A DNA stretch of 64,000 nt from Temnopleurus reevesii. Taxonomy: Eukaryota > Echinodermata > Echinoidea > Temnopleuroida > Temnopleuridae. Position 1 is the stretch's first letter; every line of letters starts with the position of its first letter. The notes under the pieces were generated by a model. It was not told the origin of the DNA and did not search any database. It worked only from the letters and a program-made list of their open reading frames with translations. The stretch covers positions 22,484 to 86,483 of the forward strand of contig BQKZ01002856.1 of the NCBI GenBank assembly GCA_036244855.1. The letters are read 5' to 3'. Positions 36,155-49,960 of this stretch are shown here, one piece after another. The position numbers were made by a program, and so were the translations under genes.

Positions 36155-39100
36155 CTGCAAACCTATGAAGTAGGAGATAGAAGCACTGATAGAGAAAAAC
36201 AGGAATAGTACCTCATTAGCAAACCGAAAGGTGACAAGTTCACAACTAGGGGGAATACGACATTCACCTTCCTAAAGATTTGGAGTAAAATAAAGAAAAC
36301 CTCCCTCATCAAAATACATTTCTTCTTTGGAGGGTTTTTAATCAATTCGTAATTAACTGGATAAAAAGTAATTTATAGATGGATGAGTCTGTCAGAGTTT
36401 TTATGAATTGTATTCCTCGGTCGGAAGCTGGAATAATTAGTATATAAATAAATTCAAGTATTCATAGCCAACTTATTCTTAATCCTTTCACAATGTCACC
36501 GCGGTAATGACCTGGATGATTCCCGTATAAAATTATATTTTCATTTCATAAGTCTTGATATTTCAGACGTATAAAGTAGTATAACAACAAGATGATAAAA
36601 AGGCTAAGCCTCATCAAAGCCAAAAGAAAATTAAAGTGGGATATCTGATATCTATTTTTTGCGACATTGACATAATTCGATTCAATTCATCTACCCAATG
36701 ATTTATTCGGAAAAAGACCATGTATTATTTATTGTGTACAAGAATAGTTAATTCTCACTTCTTTTATTTTGTTTAAAACATCTAATTAATATAAACATTG
36801 AAATATTAATGACAGGATCCTATACAAAGCTGTTGTGCATTTATTTCATGTATAAGATACAGCATGGATACAGTACGGTCTATATTTCCACCTTATTTAC
36901 GTGTAAAACAAGGTGGTTTAGCTTTAAAGGGGCCTACATGCATGGCATAGAACCTGAAATATCTACATAAAATGTATCTTTTAAATAAAAATAAAGAATA
37001 GTACGGTATGTTCAATATATGAACAACAATTTCCATTTAGAAATTGGGTTGTATGAAATTGTATACTCTCAAGATATATCTGAGGGCCTACATGTTTCAA
37101 TGTCATTCAAATTTTTTGTATTTTGTGAAGAAAAGAATCAGCTACAAGTATATGAACAGAATGATTTCAGGGTGTGTTTTTTGTCTTGTCAAGTACATTA
37201 CTGGAAGGGAATACATATCGCAAAGAATGGGATCTTGCATTAAATTTCCTTCTATTCCGTCACAGGTAAGAAAAAAGACGAAAACGGGGGAAACGCCCCT
37301 CCCGTCACCTCCGCCCCACACCCCTTTGCATCCTGGTTTCCATCTCCCTCACGATGAGGCAAATACCAGACGCACTGAAGGATTACGGAGTGCCTGCTCA
37401 GAGAAGGTCGTTGAGGATTAGTTTATAAAACCCCATCCCTTTTCAGGGCCGACGCTTGTTGTTTGGATGCTCCTCCGCCCCTCATCTAACACCGGCCTGT
37501 CATTTATTAGGAGCGGGAGGGGGGCGACAGGGAGGATGGAGCGACCTACTTTCAAACTTTTCAACATCCTGCTTGCGACAAGAACCGCTGGCGGATCCAG
37601 CGCCACACCAGAGCCGAGGGAAAAATTTTAGGGATGTTTATTGCTTCACGGAATATTATATGGTTTGTCCGCTTTCTTGAAATGGAGAACTAAATTGATA
37701 CAATGTCAAATGTACCTTTTGCAGAGGACTGGAACGCTTGGAGTAGAAAAACCTTGCCATTCCAAAGTTTTAGTAACAAAACCAGTCATATTCCATAGAC
37801 TGCTTACTCCTGTACGAGCCTAGAATAGGCGCCAATCATTGACTCTCTTCTCCTAACTTTGACTTCTCTCTCCTAACTGGGTTGAACATAAAATGTATCA
37901 TTGCCTTTTAATTGAGATGAGATTGATTCTTTTATGTTTAACTGTCATGTAATTGATACATGCATATGATGTTCTATATCATCAATACAAGTTACAACAT
38001 AATTATGCCACATTGAAACACTCTCTTTATTGTTTATTTTGCTATTCTGTAGGCCTATTCATGTTGCGAAATGTGCTACTCATATATGTTTACATGATTC
38101 TGTTTACTCTATTACTGTAATTGCACATTTTATATGAACTCTGCGAACAAAATTCATTGTCATGACTGTAAACATATCTGAAGAATTTTACCTCAGATAC
38201 AATACATGGAAGCTCGTCGATCGAGAGCACAACTTTGTACCGAGTATAATCTATTTTCACAACACGTTCCAAAACACAGACAGAAGAAGTAAAAAATACA
38301 ATCCTATACCAAAGGTCATAATATTCACAAAATGTGTCATTTTTGTGAGTGGTATCGAATTTGAAGCGGTAGAAGTAAGAAAGGAACGTAGAAACCATAG
38401 GAAACCAAAAGGAAATACTAATATGGAAAAAGTAAAATACCTGTCTGTTAGAGTTCCTATAATACTAACTGGAATTCAGATTGAAAATTTGGATGACACA
38501 AAGCTCTTCGCAATTAGCAAAACAAACAATGAAATTGGACAAAAGCTAACAACTTTTATTCCAAGCCTTTACAATATTGTTATTCCATTTGGGCCAAAAT
38601 GTTAGTATTTCGTTATCATCTGTAATTAATTATTCATCCATTTTTCCAAGCGCTTATGGACTTTCCTTGAGCGAGTGATAAGTGCCATATAAAAATGTTC
38701 ATAAATTAGCTCTTGAAAACAAGCGAGTGTTCCTTTCCACTTATTCTGCAAAGAGATGTAAAACAGGTATCGCACCCGTTTGCTGAATACATAGGGAAGC
38801 TACATTCATTTTTGTGTTAAAATGTTGTGAGGGATTGGATGGGAATTCTTACTTTTTCCACTCTTCTTACGGTGCATAAGTAGGCCTAAACACCAACAGG
38901 AAAAACCACTTTGGCATGTTTGGCGTAAAATCAAATTTATCAATAGTCTTTCAATTATCTTCATCAGGTTACATTATAATATAAATTTTGAAAAGTATAA
39001 AATTGTGAAAAAAACACTTCTCATTTAGAAAAACAAAATCGATAGGATCAAACTTCCGCCCACAAGCTTCTTTAAGACTTTAGAACAAATTCTTCGATGT

Positions 39101-40740
39101 TTGTAGGACGGTTTCACAAAAAGAAAAAAATGGACGAATAAAAATTCGCTACTTCTGCCGATATAAGCTTCTTCGTTCCCCTCTGCGTATTCGGCTTACC
39201 AGTTCAACCTGTATCCAAGAGGAAAAAACGGCCTTCAGGATTTTTTTTTTCGTGGATGTAAATTCGGTAATACCTATTCGGCGGTCCCAGAGCACAAGAA
39301 GAGGGTAAGCTCTTTGGACATGCTTCTCTTTCCGTGATTTTTAGTCTTTAGAGCCTGGGTTTGGGAACGGGACACCGACAAACAAGACGAGTTGGAGTTT
39401 GGTTTCCCATTCCCTAACTCACATCTTATCTCACAAAATAGAAGATGTGATTATGGTTTTATTTTCAGGTCGAGTTGGGTTTGGTTCCAATTTTCGTCAT
39501 AAAGAGTAAATATATGGATTTAAATGTGTACTTAAAATAAGTTGAATTGATGTCCTAATATGGCATAGATATGATAATAAGCATCATCATCATAATTATA
39601 AAAAGAGAGTTCAATTTGATTGTAGTTGCCAACACAGGTTTTAAATTGCCATCAACCTTTTCTTTTCTATGGGGGCATATATTTTACTTTCGTCGCAGCC
39701 TGCAATCTACGAACATAGGCCTATATGTTGGTAGATTTTAATGTTCTTTTGGTCAGGCCATAATTAAACAAAACCATTCAAATGTTAACCCCTTTTTCAA
39801 GTTGAACTTGAAATCGCACATTTCTAAGATATCACAATACATATATATCGGAATAATATATCGCACACACTTTTATATGTTCACTTTGAAGGATGTAGAT
39901 ATTTGAGACGATGTCTGCCTTGAATAGCAAAGCCCTCATCTCCCACGGGTCACCGATGGTATTCCAAGGGTGCTGTGCTGTTTAACTTTCACCTCCCCTT
40001 TGGAAAATCAAACTAAACTCTTCGATACACCCTCCCAGACTAGTCTGCAAGCACATACCCAAGACTTTCGGTGTGTGCATGCGCAAACCGTGATACAGGG
40101 TATGCATTTTGTGACTACATCACACCAAGGACAATTTTACATCATTGTTTTATCGTACAGCCTAGCCTAGGATGTGTGCTTGCAAACTACTCCCAAGCTT
40201 CATGGATTACAAACTTTGAAAATAGAAGAAAATAAACATAACTAAAATAAATCAACTGCAAGAAATGTGCGAAAGGATTTTTGCAATTTTGGGGAGGCTC
40301 GAGTCGTGATTTGGAGTGGCCAATGCTGATCAACTGCAACTTGCGTTCGATAACTACTTACTTGCAACACATTTTTGGGCATTTGATTAAAAAAAACGGC
40401 TCATAAACGAGAAGATTATTTTCACAATATCATAGTGTAAAGTGAGACAAAAAAGCTCCCACTAACGATCATAAAACTATATAACTGTATATATTTTAAA
40501 AATATCATGAAAGGGCCTTTAAATAAAAAGAAAACAAAGAAAAGCAATTCAAAACGACCTGCTATGCATCAAAACAGAGTCTTCTAAAACTGGACGAAAT
40601 GGCTGTCAAAAGTAATAATGACTAATTTGTAACAAAAATTTCTGAATGTATTTATTAAATTTGGTAAATACATGTGTTTATTCACGTTATTAATATGAGC
40701 TTTTCTTCTGAATAGTAACAATATAAATAAATTAGTAAAT
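36155..40740. other. Intergenic stretch, no supportable gene
   Basis: Mostly AT-rich. A GC-richer patch at 37250-37620 could be a regulatory element. The longest frame, 147 codons at 38162-38605 on the plus strand, has no domain, signal or splice context I recognise. A weak relative of the GCGC hairpin family lies near 38649-38700. TAGGCCTA-type words occur at about 38050, 38881 and 39716. A fragment at 40316-40375 resembles the subterminal part of the element at 26903-27076. Confidence 0.5.
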
Positions 40741-40754
40741 TTATATGAAATGAT

Positions 40755-40986
40755 AGTAATAATAATAATAATGATAATAGTAATAATAATACTTCAATAT
40801 TACTAGTGATAATGCTACTAAAACTAGTGGTACTTCTACTACTATTAGTAATAACAATTGTATTACTTCTATTATTATTATTATTATTATATTTATCATT
40901 AGTAACATTATTATGATCATTATTATTATATGATCATTATTATTATTATTATTATCATTATTGTTATTGTTATTATTATTATTATT
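40755..40986. repeat. Imperfect (AAT)n/(ATT)n microsatellite
   Basis: An AAT-type half on the left and an ATT-type half on the right, interrupted by ACT/AGT triplets, so the block has inverted symmetry and could form a long weak hairpin. The apparent polyasparagine and polyisoleucine frames are artefacts of it. Confidence 0.9.
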
Positions 40987-41520
40987 TTCCAAAAAAAACT
41001 AGAAAATACACGGTAAACATCGATTCTAAATACAAAATTGTTCGGCACCGCTCGTTATTCAAGCAGTAACGTTGTTGGAACATGTAATGTCGAATTGCAC
41101 TTTCTACTTTCCTCATTTGAACATCCTGGCGCGATTTACTCATCACCATTAGCGATTGTTCACCCTTCATCGACCCTAAACCCCGACATATTAGTATAGA
41201 CAGCTCTTTGAATCCTGGTACATTAAATTTTCTTTCATGCACTCGTGCTGACTTCCCCTGCACAAAGAATCGATCATAAGTAATATTTGACCTTGAGCTA
41301 TAAGTTTGAATGAAATTATCATATCAATTGTAAGACTTGATGGAGCTCCTTGGGGTCAATCACCGGAGAAGCATATTCGAAGTTTCCTCTTTTGGCCACT
41401 TTCGGTACTCCATTATCATGACTATAAATATCATGATCATGATGATTGTAAATAGCATTCTTCTCTATCTCCTCAGACTTCTCTTTTTTTCTTGTACCGG
41501 TGTTTTTGTTTTGTTATTAA
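40987..41520. other. Spacer between microsatellites, no gene seen
   Basis: Holds a 93-codon minus-strand frame (40982-41263) without recognisable similarity. Its start codons, length and lack of splice context give no reason to call a gene. Confidence 0.5.
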
Positions 41521-41524
41521 TAGT

Positions 41525-41870
41525 ATAAAATACTAATAATAATGAAGATAATAATAGTACAATAATTTTATTGTTATCATTTCTATCATGCTTCTTCTTA
41601 TTAATATTATTACTATTATTATTATTATCATTATCATTATTATTATTATTGTTATTGATATTGCTACTACTAATATCATCATAACTATCGATATTATTTG
41701 TATTATCATTATCATTTTTTATTATTATTAATATTATTATTCTCCTTCTTATTATTATAATTATTATTTTCATTATTACAGTTATTATTCTAATATCATA
41801 CAAATAACAAAAAGTATTATTACTACAAATTGTTATCATTATCATCATCATCATCATTATCGTATTCATT
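41525..41870. repeat. Imperfect (ATT)n/(ATC)n microsatellite
   Basis: About 345 bp of TTA/TTG/ATC triplets. It is a non-coding low-complexity tract, one of five of this composition in the window. Confidence 0.9.
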
Positions 41871-44800
41871 ATTACTTTGGTGTTGTGGACATCATTAATA
41901 TAATTATGATTAAACTACTAGCATAATCCTTTTATTTTCATATTCTTTTCTTTCTTTTTGAGCGTCATGAAATCATCATTATGTTATCTTATTTTTCCTT
42001 AAATATTCAGATATATATATAGGCGAAAATACGACACAATTTGGTTTGACGTAAATTCATCAACACATCTAATAATTAATGTCATTATCATGACGGAAAA
42101 CTAAATCCCGATGTAAATCTGAGCATCAATACCTGAGCAAAAGTTCATGCATTCCACGATTCAGCTTTCCTGGAAGCTACACTAAGAGGTATTTTCCCTT
42201 TTACTCAAGCAATGAAGGCATTCATTAAGAAAACTGCAGGGATTATGCTAAAACAAAGTAGGCTATCGCTCTCTATATAAATGTAAGTAGAATCTGAATC
42301 ACCCGCTCCTTGAGCGCATTGAAACCTTACAAAAGTAATTCAAGAGTCGGTGAACACTGCATTTTTTTTTATATAGGAACTTTTGTTCATGATATAAATC
42401 TTAAATGTCGAATGAATCATTTATATTTGAACAATAGTAATTTTAAATTCTACCCTTTTCTCTCTGATATCGATGTAGTACTGGAATATTAGCATGATAA
42501 TTTTGCGTGAAAGTAATCATACTTTTGTCCATTATTCCTGCAATGGTATACTAAATCAATTACTAAATTACAAAACCCGGGTATATGGGCTATTCATACA
42601 TGAGCTGGCGATTTAATTCTGGGAATAAGTATTGCATTGTGCGCTTGAAAAATAAAAATGTATTCTTTTTATTCCAGTCGTATAGGAACCGTGAAACCAT
42701 GCATGACTTAGGAGGATGCAGCCCACCTTTCGATTTTGTTATACAAAAAAATTGGTGTAAACATACGAGACATTGTGGAAAAAAAACATTAAAAAATCAG
42801 TGAAAAACAAAATCAGCCTAAAATTTTAAAGATGTTCCGCGGTGCCTATATTTGTTGAAATAGTGTTAAACCAGTATCATTTCATTATCCCATCAGTATA
42901 TAAGCGAAATAAGTTTTTTTTTTACTTTTACTTTTACTTTTAATAAGGATCATCAGTAAGATTGAAGTTTATATTTTTCAAGTTTTTGTTTTCCCTGATT
43001 AAAAGGGTGAAGCTTGGGTTTGCTCCCACTTCTTTTTTGAACAATTTCAGATTTCATCAGATTTGATCAAATGCATTTTTGAATATATATTGATACACAT
43101 AGATTATAGAGGGCGCTACAGAACAGCAAATAGCGACGAAGAATCGGATTTTCTCCCCTTTCCTTTTGAATTTCTGTATGATCCCGCTTGAATACGTTCA
43201 TTGTTTTGTCAAGATAATCCCTCAACTAAAAGTTTACCTACACGTATTTCAAAGTTTGTTTGTTTGTTTGTTTGGGGTGTTTTTTTTTTGGGGGGGGGGT
43301 TCTAAAATGATAAATATATGATTTTAATTTGGTTTTCTGATATCGGAAGTTTAAGAATCAGGCACAGCAGTACGTTTTAAAAAGTAGGGATAAAAGTAGG
43401 GGCAGTGTATTACGATTTGTACACTTTGCATCCCAGCTCCACCCCTTTGTATACATACATATACACCTGATCACATTGGGTGGGTTTTTTTGGGGGGGGA
43501 GGAGGTTGTGATTGTGTCGATATAAATATATATGTCCAATATGTATACTTTTCGCATTGAGAAGGATATTTAGTTTCAACGAGAAGGATAGTAAGATAGT
43601 CCAGTTCGATTTGTACAGGATGAGGCTCGAACATGAACGATAAACTTTTTTTCAAGCAGATGTTAAGGTACTCAAATATATAATAAAAATGTATGTATTT
43701 TTCATTTTTATCATAATCTTTATTATGATCATTTGTCTGCCCGCTTTCACATAACCAAATTTATTTCTTTGTATTTTTTTTTCAGTTCCGTCACTATTTC
43801 ATTACTATTTGAGCTGCCGAACTGAAATACAGCAATCAGATGGATAAATTGATAAATAAATGTATTAAATGTATAAATGTATTAATGTATTTAACAAATT
43901 GTAACAGAAATAATCAGTAGATAATAATAATGCGATATAAATGACGTATATTACACAAACACATAAACACACGCAAACAAACACACAAACAAACACACAT
44001 ACAAACACACAAACATAAAGAAAAACATACCGTGTAGAACCATGAAGACGTTGAGTCTAGACGATTTTTAAATTGTACCGAAAAAACAAGAACCGAATCC
44101 GTCCGTAATAGATCACTGTGATACAAAATGTCTCATGAAATATAATATTCGTCAAATCCACGAATATAGGAAACAGATTTCACAAGTATTTCTGCTCGAA
44201 TATCGTCACCTCAACTGAGCATCATATACAACTATTTATATTTCTTAATCTGTTTTTTTTTCCTCCTTCTCCAGCTTGTCGATTGTGTCACCTGACTTGA
44301 CCCCGCAGGCGTGAAAGCATACACAAAATGATAACCTGTCCGACAAAAAACGATAAATGCAATCTCCTGGCAGATCGCCCTGAGATGACCGATGGCCGAA
44401 GTTTCACGTTTCCCCCACGAACCAAGGAGGTTCAAACGAACTGACTGAACTCTTGCTGATGCAACATGGAGAGGGGTGACTGACTGAAGTGATGCAAGCT
44501 GGTTGGTAGAGGGGAGATGCGGGGGTTTGCGAGAGTGCGACACGCGACATGCCGGGAGAAGCAGACGACACAATGTTTATATGGGTGGCGGTAATGAGAG
44601 GAATTTGTGTACGCCACGGCACAACGCGCTAATAAGTTAACGAACGAATGCACGTAATCAGATAGTAGGCAAGCGGCTACCAGTTTTGATTGGTTGGCGT
44701 AGATCTACAGCCCCCGAAGCGTAGTCTTTCCCTTGACCGTCAGTTTTATGTCAGCCCCTAATACTCGTCAGTGATGTCCATTCGGGCGGTGGTATGTGAT

Positions 44801-45085
44801 AGATTTCCCTGCACGATGGTCAATCTCAAGTTGCCGATATTTGATATGAGTCATTTGACATTCCTTTTAGTAAATCTGCCTGGCGGTATAGTCAAAAGTA
44901 ACTGACCATGACCTGGATTCACCCCATCGCGTTCAGACCAGTCACCAACGGTGGACAGTTATCATTGTTGTTGTTGACATAACGGTAGTCGCGCGAGCTG
45001 TCTGGTTCGGATGTATTACGTAACAGGCTTTGTGGGTCAGCTGAGGACACCGACGGACGGCGCGTGGCGAGTTTGTTTACAATCA

Positions 45086-45086
<1 letters not shown>
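41871..45086. other. Intergenic stretch, no supportable gene
   Basis: AT-rich DNA with low-complexity patches: (TTTG)n followed by T and G runs at about 43255-43300, T6G8 near 43485, and a (CA)n/(CAAA)n tract at 43955-44020. A more GC-balanced patch at 44260-44660 has overlapping open frames up to 113 codons on one strand, none recognisable; it may be a regulatory element. Confidence 0.5.
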
Positions 45087-45118
<32 letters not shown>

Positions 45119-45125
45119 GAGAGAG
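45087..45125. repeat. (GA)n microsatellite
   Basis: Nearly perfect GA dinucleotide run with one interruption (GATAGAGA). Confidence 0.95.
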
Positions 45126-45330
45126 CAAATGAGAAGCCACTCTCGTAGTAATTAATCGGCGATAGAGTAAAAAAAAAACAAGAGAGGGCTGTCCCCTTTC
45201 GAACGTCATGAGAATCCCTATAAGGACATCATGAAGCTAATGAATGACTTTCGACAGTACGCGCTTTTGAAACACTTTGTTTTTGTGTGTGCATGTCTTT
45301 GTGTACTGTGCGCACATAGTCACAGATGTA

Positions 45331-45354
45331 TGTGTGTGTTTGTGTATGTGTGTG

Positions 45355-45385
<31 letters not shown>

Positions 45386-45427
45386 GCTGAGTGCGTTTGT
45401 GATTATGTCCATGTGCATGGACATAAT
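45331..45427. repeat. GT tract, 30-nt poly-G and adjacent 12-bp hairpin
   Basis: TGTGTG-rich sequence runs into 30 consecutive G (45357-45386), a strong quadruplex former whose assembled length is unreliable. Fifteen bases later, ATTATGTCCATG (45402-45413) and CATGGACATAAT (45416-45427) form a perfect 12-bp inverted repeat with a 2-nt centre. Confidence 0.9.
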
Positions 45428-46435
45428 TTTGATAACTCGGGATGCAATTTATATTAACAGGCTTCATGATGTGTTTTTTGTTGATGTATTCCTTTACATT
45501 TTTGTATTTTTTTGTTGCTTTCTTATGATGAATACATATTCTAGAAATAATTTAAATTGTTAATCCGTAATGGCATCATAGTGTTCATTGAAAACACACA
45601 AAGTGTAAAACAAGAGAGATATTGTTTTCATTATAAAAGTAATAATGCACTATTATCATAGATTTGATTTGATTTGATTTTATTCGTCAGATATAACATA
45701 GGCCTATACGATACCATGACAAGGATAACCCATGCAATCCTATACGCAAAACTGCATTTCCAATAATAAACTGGAGTTGCATATTCGGTCTCTGAATTCC
45801 AATTCTGAATTCTAATTCTGCGGACATACATTTATCGAATTCGGTTAGCAAGAATAGGAGATCATTAGCAGGCTCATTACAATGTGGAACTCATCATTTC
45901 GTTCACGGGTCATATAGAATCTATTACCTGGGCAATAACTTATTATTCTGTAACGTGATTATTATAGTTAAGTTTACGTGAAAACTGCATGATGTTGAAA
46001 GCAAACATGAATTAGAAATAAAATAAAAATCACATCGCCTGATTTACAAGAAATGGGGGAGCTAATTAGATCGAGAGAGTGCTTAGAATAATATTTTTCA
46101 TTAATATGATGATTTGGACGGTCGTGGGTTGAATGCCAGCAATGTTTGCAGGAAATAAGTCCATAGAAACCTTCATATTCTATTTTACTGAATGCATTTC
46201 CTCAACGTCCCAAGCAAATAACCTGGAACATAGTGGTCTCAACATTACCCTTGCGAGCTGGACGCCCCGATCAAAAAATCTGTATAGCGCCATCAACTTC
46301 AACAGTGACAATCACTTCCAACTACATGGCGATTCAAACAATTCGATTTTGAAAGTTCATCTGTGTTGGTTGGAAATACTGAAAATGTAGCTATGGTTCT
46401 AAACACAAGGAAGTGATTCAAACGACTGGTTATAG
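45428..46435. other. Intergenic, no gene seen
   Basis: Includes (GATTT)n at about 45661-45680, a TAGGCCTA word at 45699, and an unrecognised 85-codon plus frame at 46133-46390. Confidence 0.5.
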
Positions 46436-46650
46436 AAATATCAATGTTTATGTGCATATAACCAAAGGGGGAATTGCTGAATTGTGGCCCGAAAAATGTT
46501 AAATGAAAAGGCGGAGAACAGCAGCTATATTCCAGTGATATAAAACAATTTATTACGAAAATATTAATGTTTATGTGCGTAACCAGGGGGGTTGGGACTG
46601 ATATTTGCCCCATAAAAATATCAAATGAGAAGGCAGGAGAAAGGTAAAAT
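46436..46650. repeat. Diverged tandem duplication, unit ~122 bp
   Basis: AATAT(C/T)AATGTTTATGTGC begins near 46437 and again near 46560. Each is followed by AACCA(A/G)GGGGG, TG(T/C)GGCCC-like sequence, (A)AAAT.TCAAATGA and AGGC.GGAGAA. Non-coding. Confidence 0.7.
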
Positions 46651-46694
46651 TAGTGAGGTGTGTGTCTGATCTTAATTTTGTAATTGATGATCGT

Positions 46695-46910
46695 TACTAT
46701 CGTCGTCATCATCATCATCGCAATCATTATTAAAATATCAATAACTATTATTACAATATAAATATCGATAGCATTATTATCAAGATCATTAAAAGGACAA
46801 TTATTATTATTGAAAATATCATTACCACTATTATTATCATTATTATTATCATTATTATTATTATTATTATCATCAATATTATTATCATTATTCGATTATT
46901 ATCATGAGTA
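46695..46910. repeat. Imperfect (ATT)n/(ATC)n microsatellite
   Basis: Triplet-rich low-complexity tract, densest at 46800-46910. Same composition as the 40.8, 41.6 and 53.4 kb tracts. Confidence 0.85.
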
Positions 46911-49906
46911 TTATTCTGCAGCAGCATCATTTATACTTCCATTCATACTATACTAAAATGATTACTTTATAATTTTGAAAACATTTGCATCGAGAATACC
47001 CTCAAAATGAATTGCCTCAGGCGTTGTTTGGAGGAGGTTATGTCGACATAGCAACAAAACCTCATGACTTATTTCACCCTGGAATGGAAAACATCTTCCT
47101 GCAAATGAATCACATCATAACAACAATTCGCAACGGAGACGTAGGAAAGATACATGGATAATGAATAATACATGTGGGGTATAGCTCTAAGCTTGTGCCC
47201 AAAACGCGCATGAATTTGGAGATCAGGAGGAGGGTTCGGAGCGAGCATTTTGTCATATCCAACTCGGAGATGCTACGGGGTTCGCAATATCAACAAGATA
47301 TCTGTGCGTGGACGTGTGGGTGTGTATTATGTCGTTTAATAACCCAACCTGACTCATATATATGACAACGGTGAAGGAACTCGCTACGTCACCATCTCGA
47401 TGTTGGCAGGGTCAATGATCGCCGTATATTAATTAACGTCTTGGGGAAGACGATGGGAAGAAAGAGGGAGGAAAAAACGCCAAGATTAGTCGCTGAAATC
47501 AGACACTGATTGTGTAATGTACACTGAATGTAGAAAATATCATCTTGCAGCGACAAATTACTTCGTCGTGTTGGACAAGGGAGTGTTAACACTGACATTG
47601 AGCTTGACCTTCATGAAGGTGCACAACCTGTGTCACTTTCATATTTGCTCATTCTTGCTAATAAAATTGATATAAAATTGGTTTGCCACCTGTAACATCA
47701 CGCAAGTGTTAATAAACCTATTTTTTGTTGACCCGGGAAACTTAGATCCAATACTCCCTCGGTAGATACGTTGAAATAATTTTATTTCTCCGATAACTAA
47801 TTGTATTTTCCACACTCCAGTCAATCGGGTATACCTATTCAGTGATATTCGAGAAAAATAATTGTTGATCGATTACGAAACAAGGTTCTTCTCTCAAAAG
47901 CAATTAAAAAAATCAAATTGCCTTTATGTACTTTAACGAAAATTGACATCGTTTTGAAAACCATTTATTGTATTACATCCAGAGCTCCCAGGAAATTGTA
48001 AAAATAAGAAAAAGAAACTTGATTAACCACAGTTGACATATTCATGACAAAATTAACAATTTATATTCCTAATTCGACGTAGTAACAAAACATCTCGGGG
48101 TTTAAAGCTGTGGTCATACATCTACGTTTGCGTTCCTAAATACGATGAAATAATTGCAGTTGAGCAACAGCCAAACAGGTAGAATATTCAATTCATTCAA
48201 TTTACCACTCTTCAATACACAGTTAACGTACATCACAACAATTTACCGCATGAATTTAATTTCTCTACATCCTTAGTAAATAGTCGATATTTTTGTTTGG
48301 AGACCTGTTATTATGTGCCTTATTGAATATTGTTATATATATATTTTTGTTTTGTAAATATGTATGAATGTATTTTAGGTGAATGATTTTGTTTTATTCA
48401 AGATTGTTTTTATTCATTAAATCCTCTGATGTGAGGAAAAGAGAGAAAAAAATAAATACATAACAATTAGATATAAATCATTAACATAAAAAAATGTTAG
48501 ATTCCCTAGTGAAGCTATAATTAGGGTTACATTAAAAAATACAGACACAATACAGCCAAAACGCAGACAAAAATTTGTTATAGAAATATGATCATAACTC
48601 AAGGTTGTACATGAAATCTGACGAAAGCAACCCAACAAACCACTGGCAATGGGTACGAGCCTTCAACATAGCGAGTCCAGTGAAGTACATTTTATGTTGG
48701 CATACAGTGATGATACGGTAACATAATTTTGTGTCGGTAAGAAAAGCATGCTGAAATGTGACGGGAGGTGCATTAGTATCCTCAAGAGGACGGGGCTGGA
48801 TGTCGTATTACATGGTTATCATTGTCCTCGTCCAAGAGGATCCACTGGTAACGCCTAGGTAGGATGATGTTATCGAGAAGGAGACAACCCAGGATCATGG
48901 GACCGGGGTAGAAAGAAACATGCCCCGCAGGTGGATAAACTGAATAATGTGAACGCGACGATGGATGTGACGAAAGAGAAATATAGCCAAACACAAGTGA
49001 AAGCAATCACGGTGAAGGGATACGGGATTTTGAGAAAGGAAACAACTTCATTCCATCCTTCACAGTAGCTTCATGAACACGAAATAAATCAGCTTCCCTG
49101 CTTATTCACTGGATAGGTGTGACATCTGTTCGGTATTTTGTCATAAAAGAAGAGGAAAATGGAATCGTGTGTGTACGTCTAATTACTGTGAATGGTTAAA
49201 ATGGAAGTTGTTAACGTTGTCTAAATCATTTTCCCACCTGCTCACAATGAATGTTGGCGGGCAGCAACCGATGTATTAAAAAAAAATGATGAACAGAAAT
49301 AATAGAAAGCAGGATTAGGTACAAATATGGACAACTTTCCCTCTAATGGTGGTTAAACTTTTTATCACGAACGATGATATTTCATAACGATTTCCTGCCA
49401 ACAATGATCACCATTCTCGTCATCATTATTGCCTTCATTATGAAACACTTTGCGACCATTTCCCCGTGCAACTAGATGCGTCCTTTAACGCAGAGTCTCA
49501 CCTCAAATAACCTCTCGCGCGGCTGCCACTCATTCAGAGCTACCCAAGAAAAATATAGGAGGACAGAGAAGAAAAATGAGGAACGGGAAAAGAGAGAAGT
49601 TAAACATTTAAGGAGGAAGCACATTGTGTAATTTCATCTGGTGGCGTTGGTGTTCGTTAACATACTCGTTTGAGCCTCAGGTTGCGCTCGTCACACGTCG
49701 TTTACACGGATCACCTGCCCGCAAGTTGCGGGTGAGAATGCCTGCTCGTGGGTGCATCGACTGAACGGACAGACGGAGAGGCGCCAATGCAACCAGGTTT
49801 TACCCGCGCGCGCGCTCTTACTCATACCTTAAAGGTAAACTGTCTCAAATCTACCTCTACATTCTGAAAAATATATGTGCCAGTCACTTCTCTGTCTTTA
49901 TAAGAA
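46911..49906. other. Intergenic stretch, no supportable gene
   Basis: Short unrecognised frames only (at most 74 codons). Contains the palindrome ACCTTCATGAAGGT at 47607-47620 with overlapping TGACCT, and a GC-richer patch at about 49480-49830 that might be regulatory. Confidence 0.5.
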
Positions 49907-49960
49907 TACACAACATTTATAAAGCGCTTAATACGAAGTGCTTCTAAGCGCTCTGTGCAT
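49907..49960. repeat. GCGC hairpin element, relative (copy C)
   Basis: ACATTTATAAAGCGCTTAAT, then AAGTGCTTCTAAGCGCTCTG and ATTATTACCC. The palindrome AAGCGCTT (49922-49929) and AAGCGCT (49946-49952) sit ~24 bp apart, as in the hairpin elements at 5171 and 53495. Confidence 0.5.

Noticed and set aside
38162..38605. 147-codon open frame on the plus strand
   Set aside because: It is the longest non-receptor frame free of simple repeats, but it shows no recognisable domain, no promoter or splice context and AT-driven composition (Ile, Asn, Lys). A chance frame is likely.
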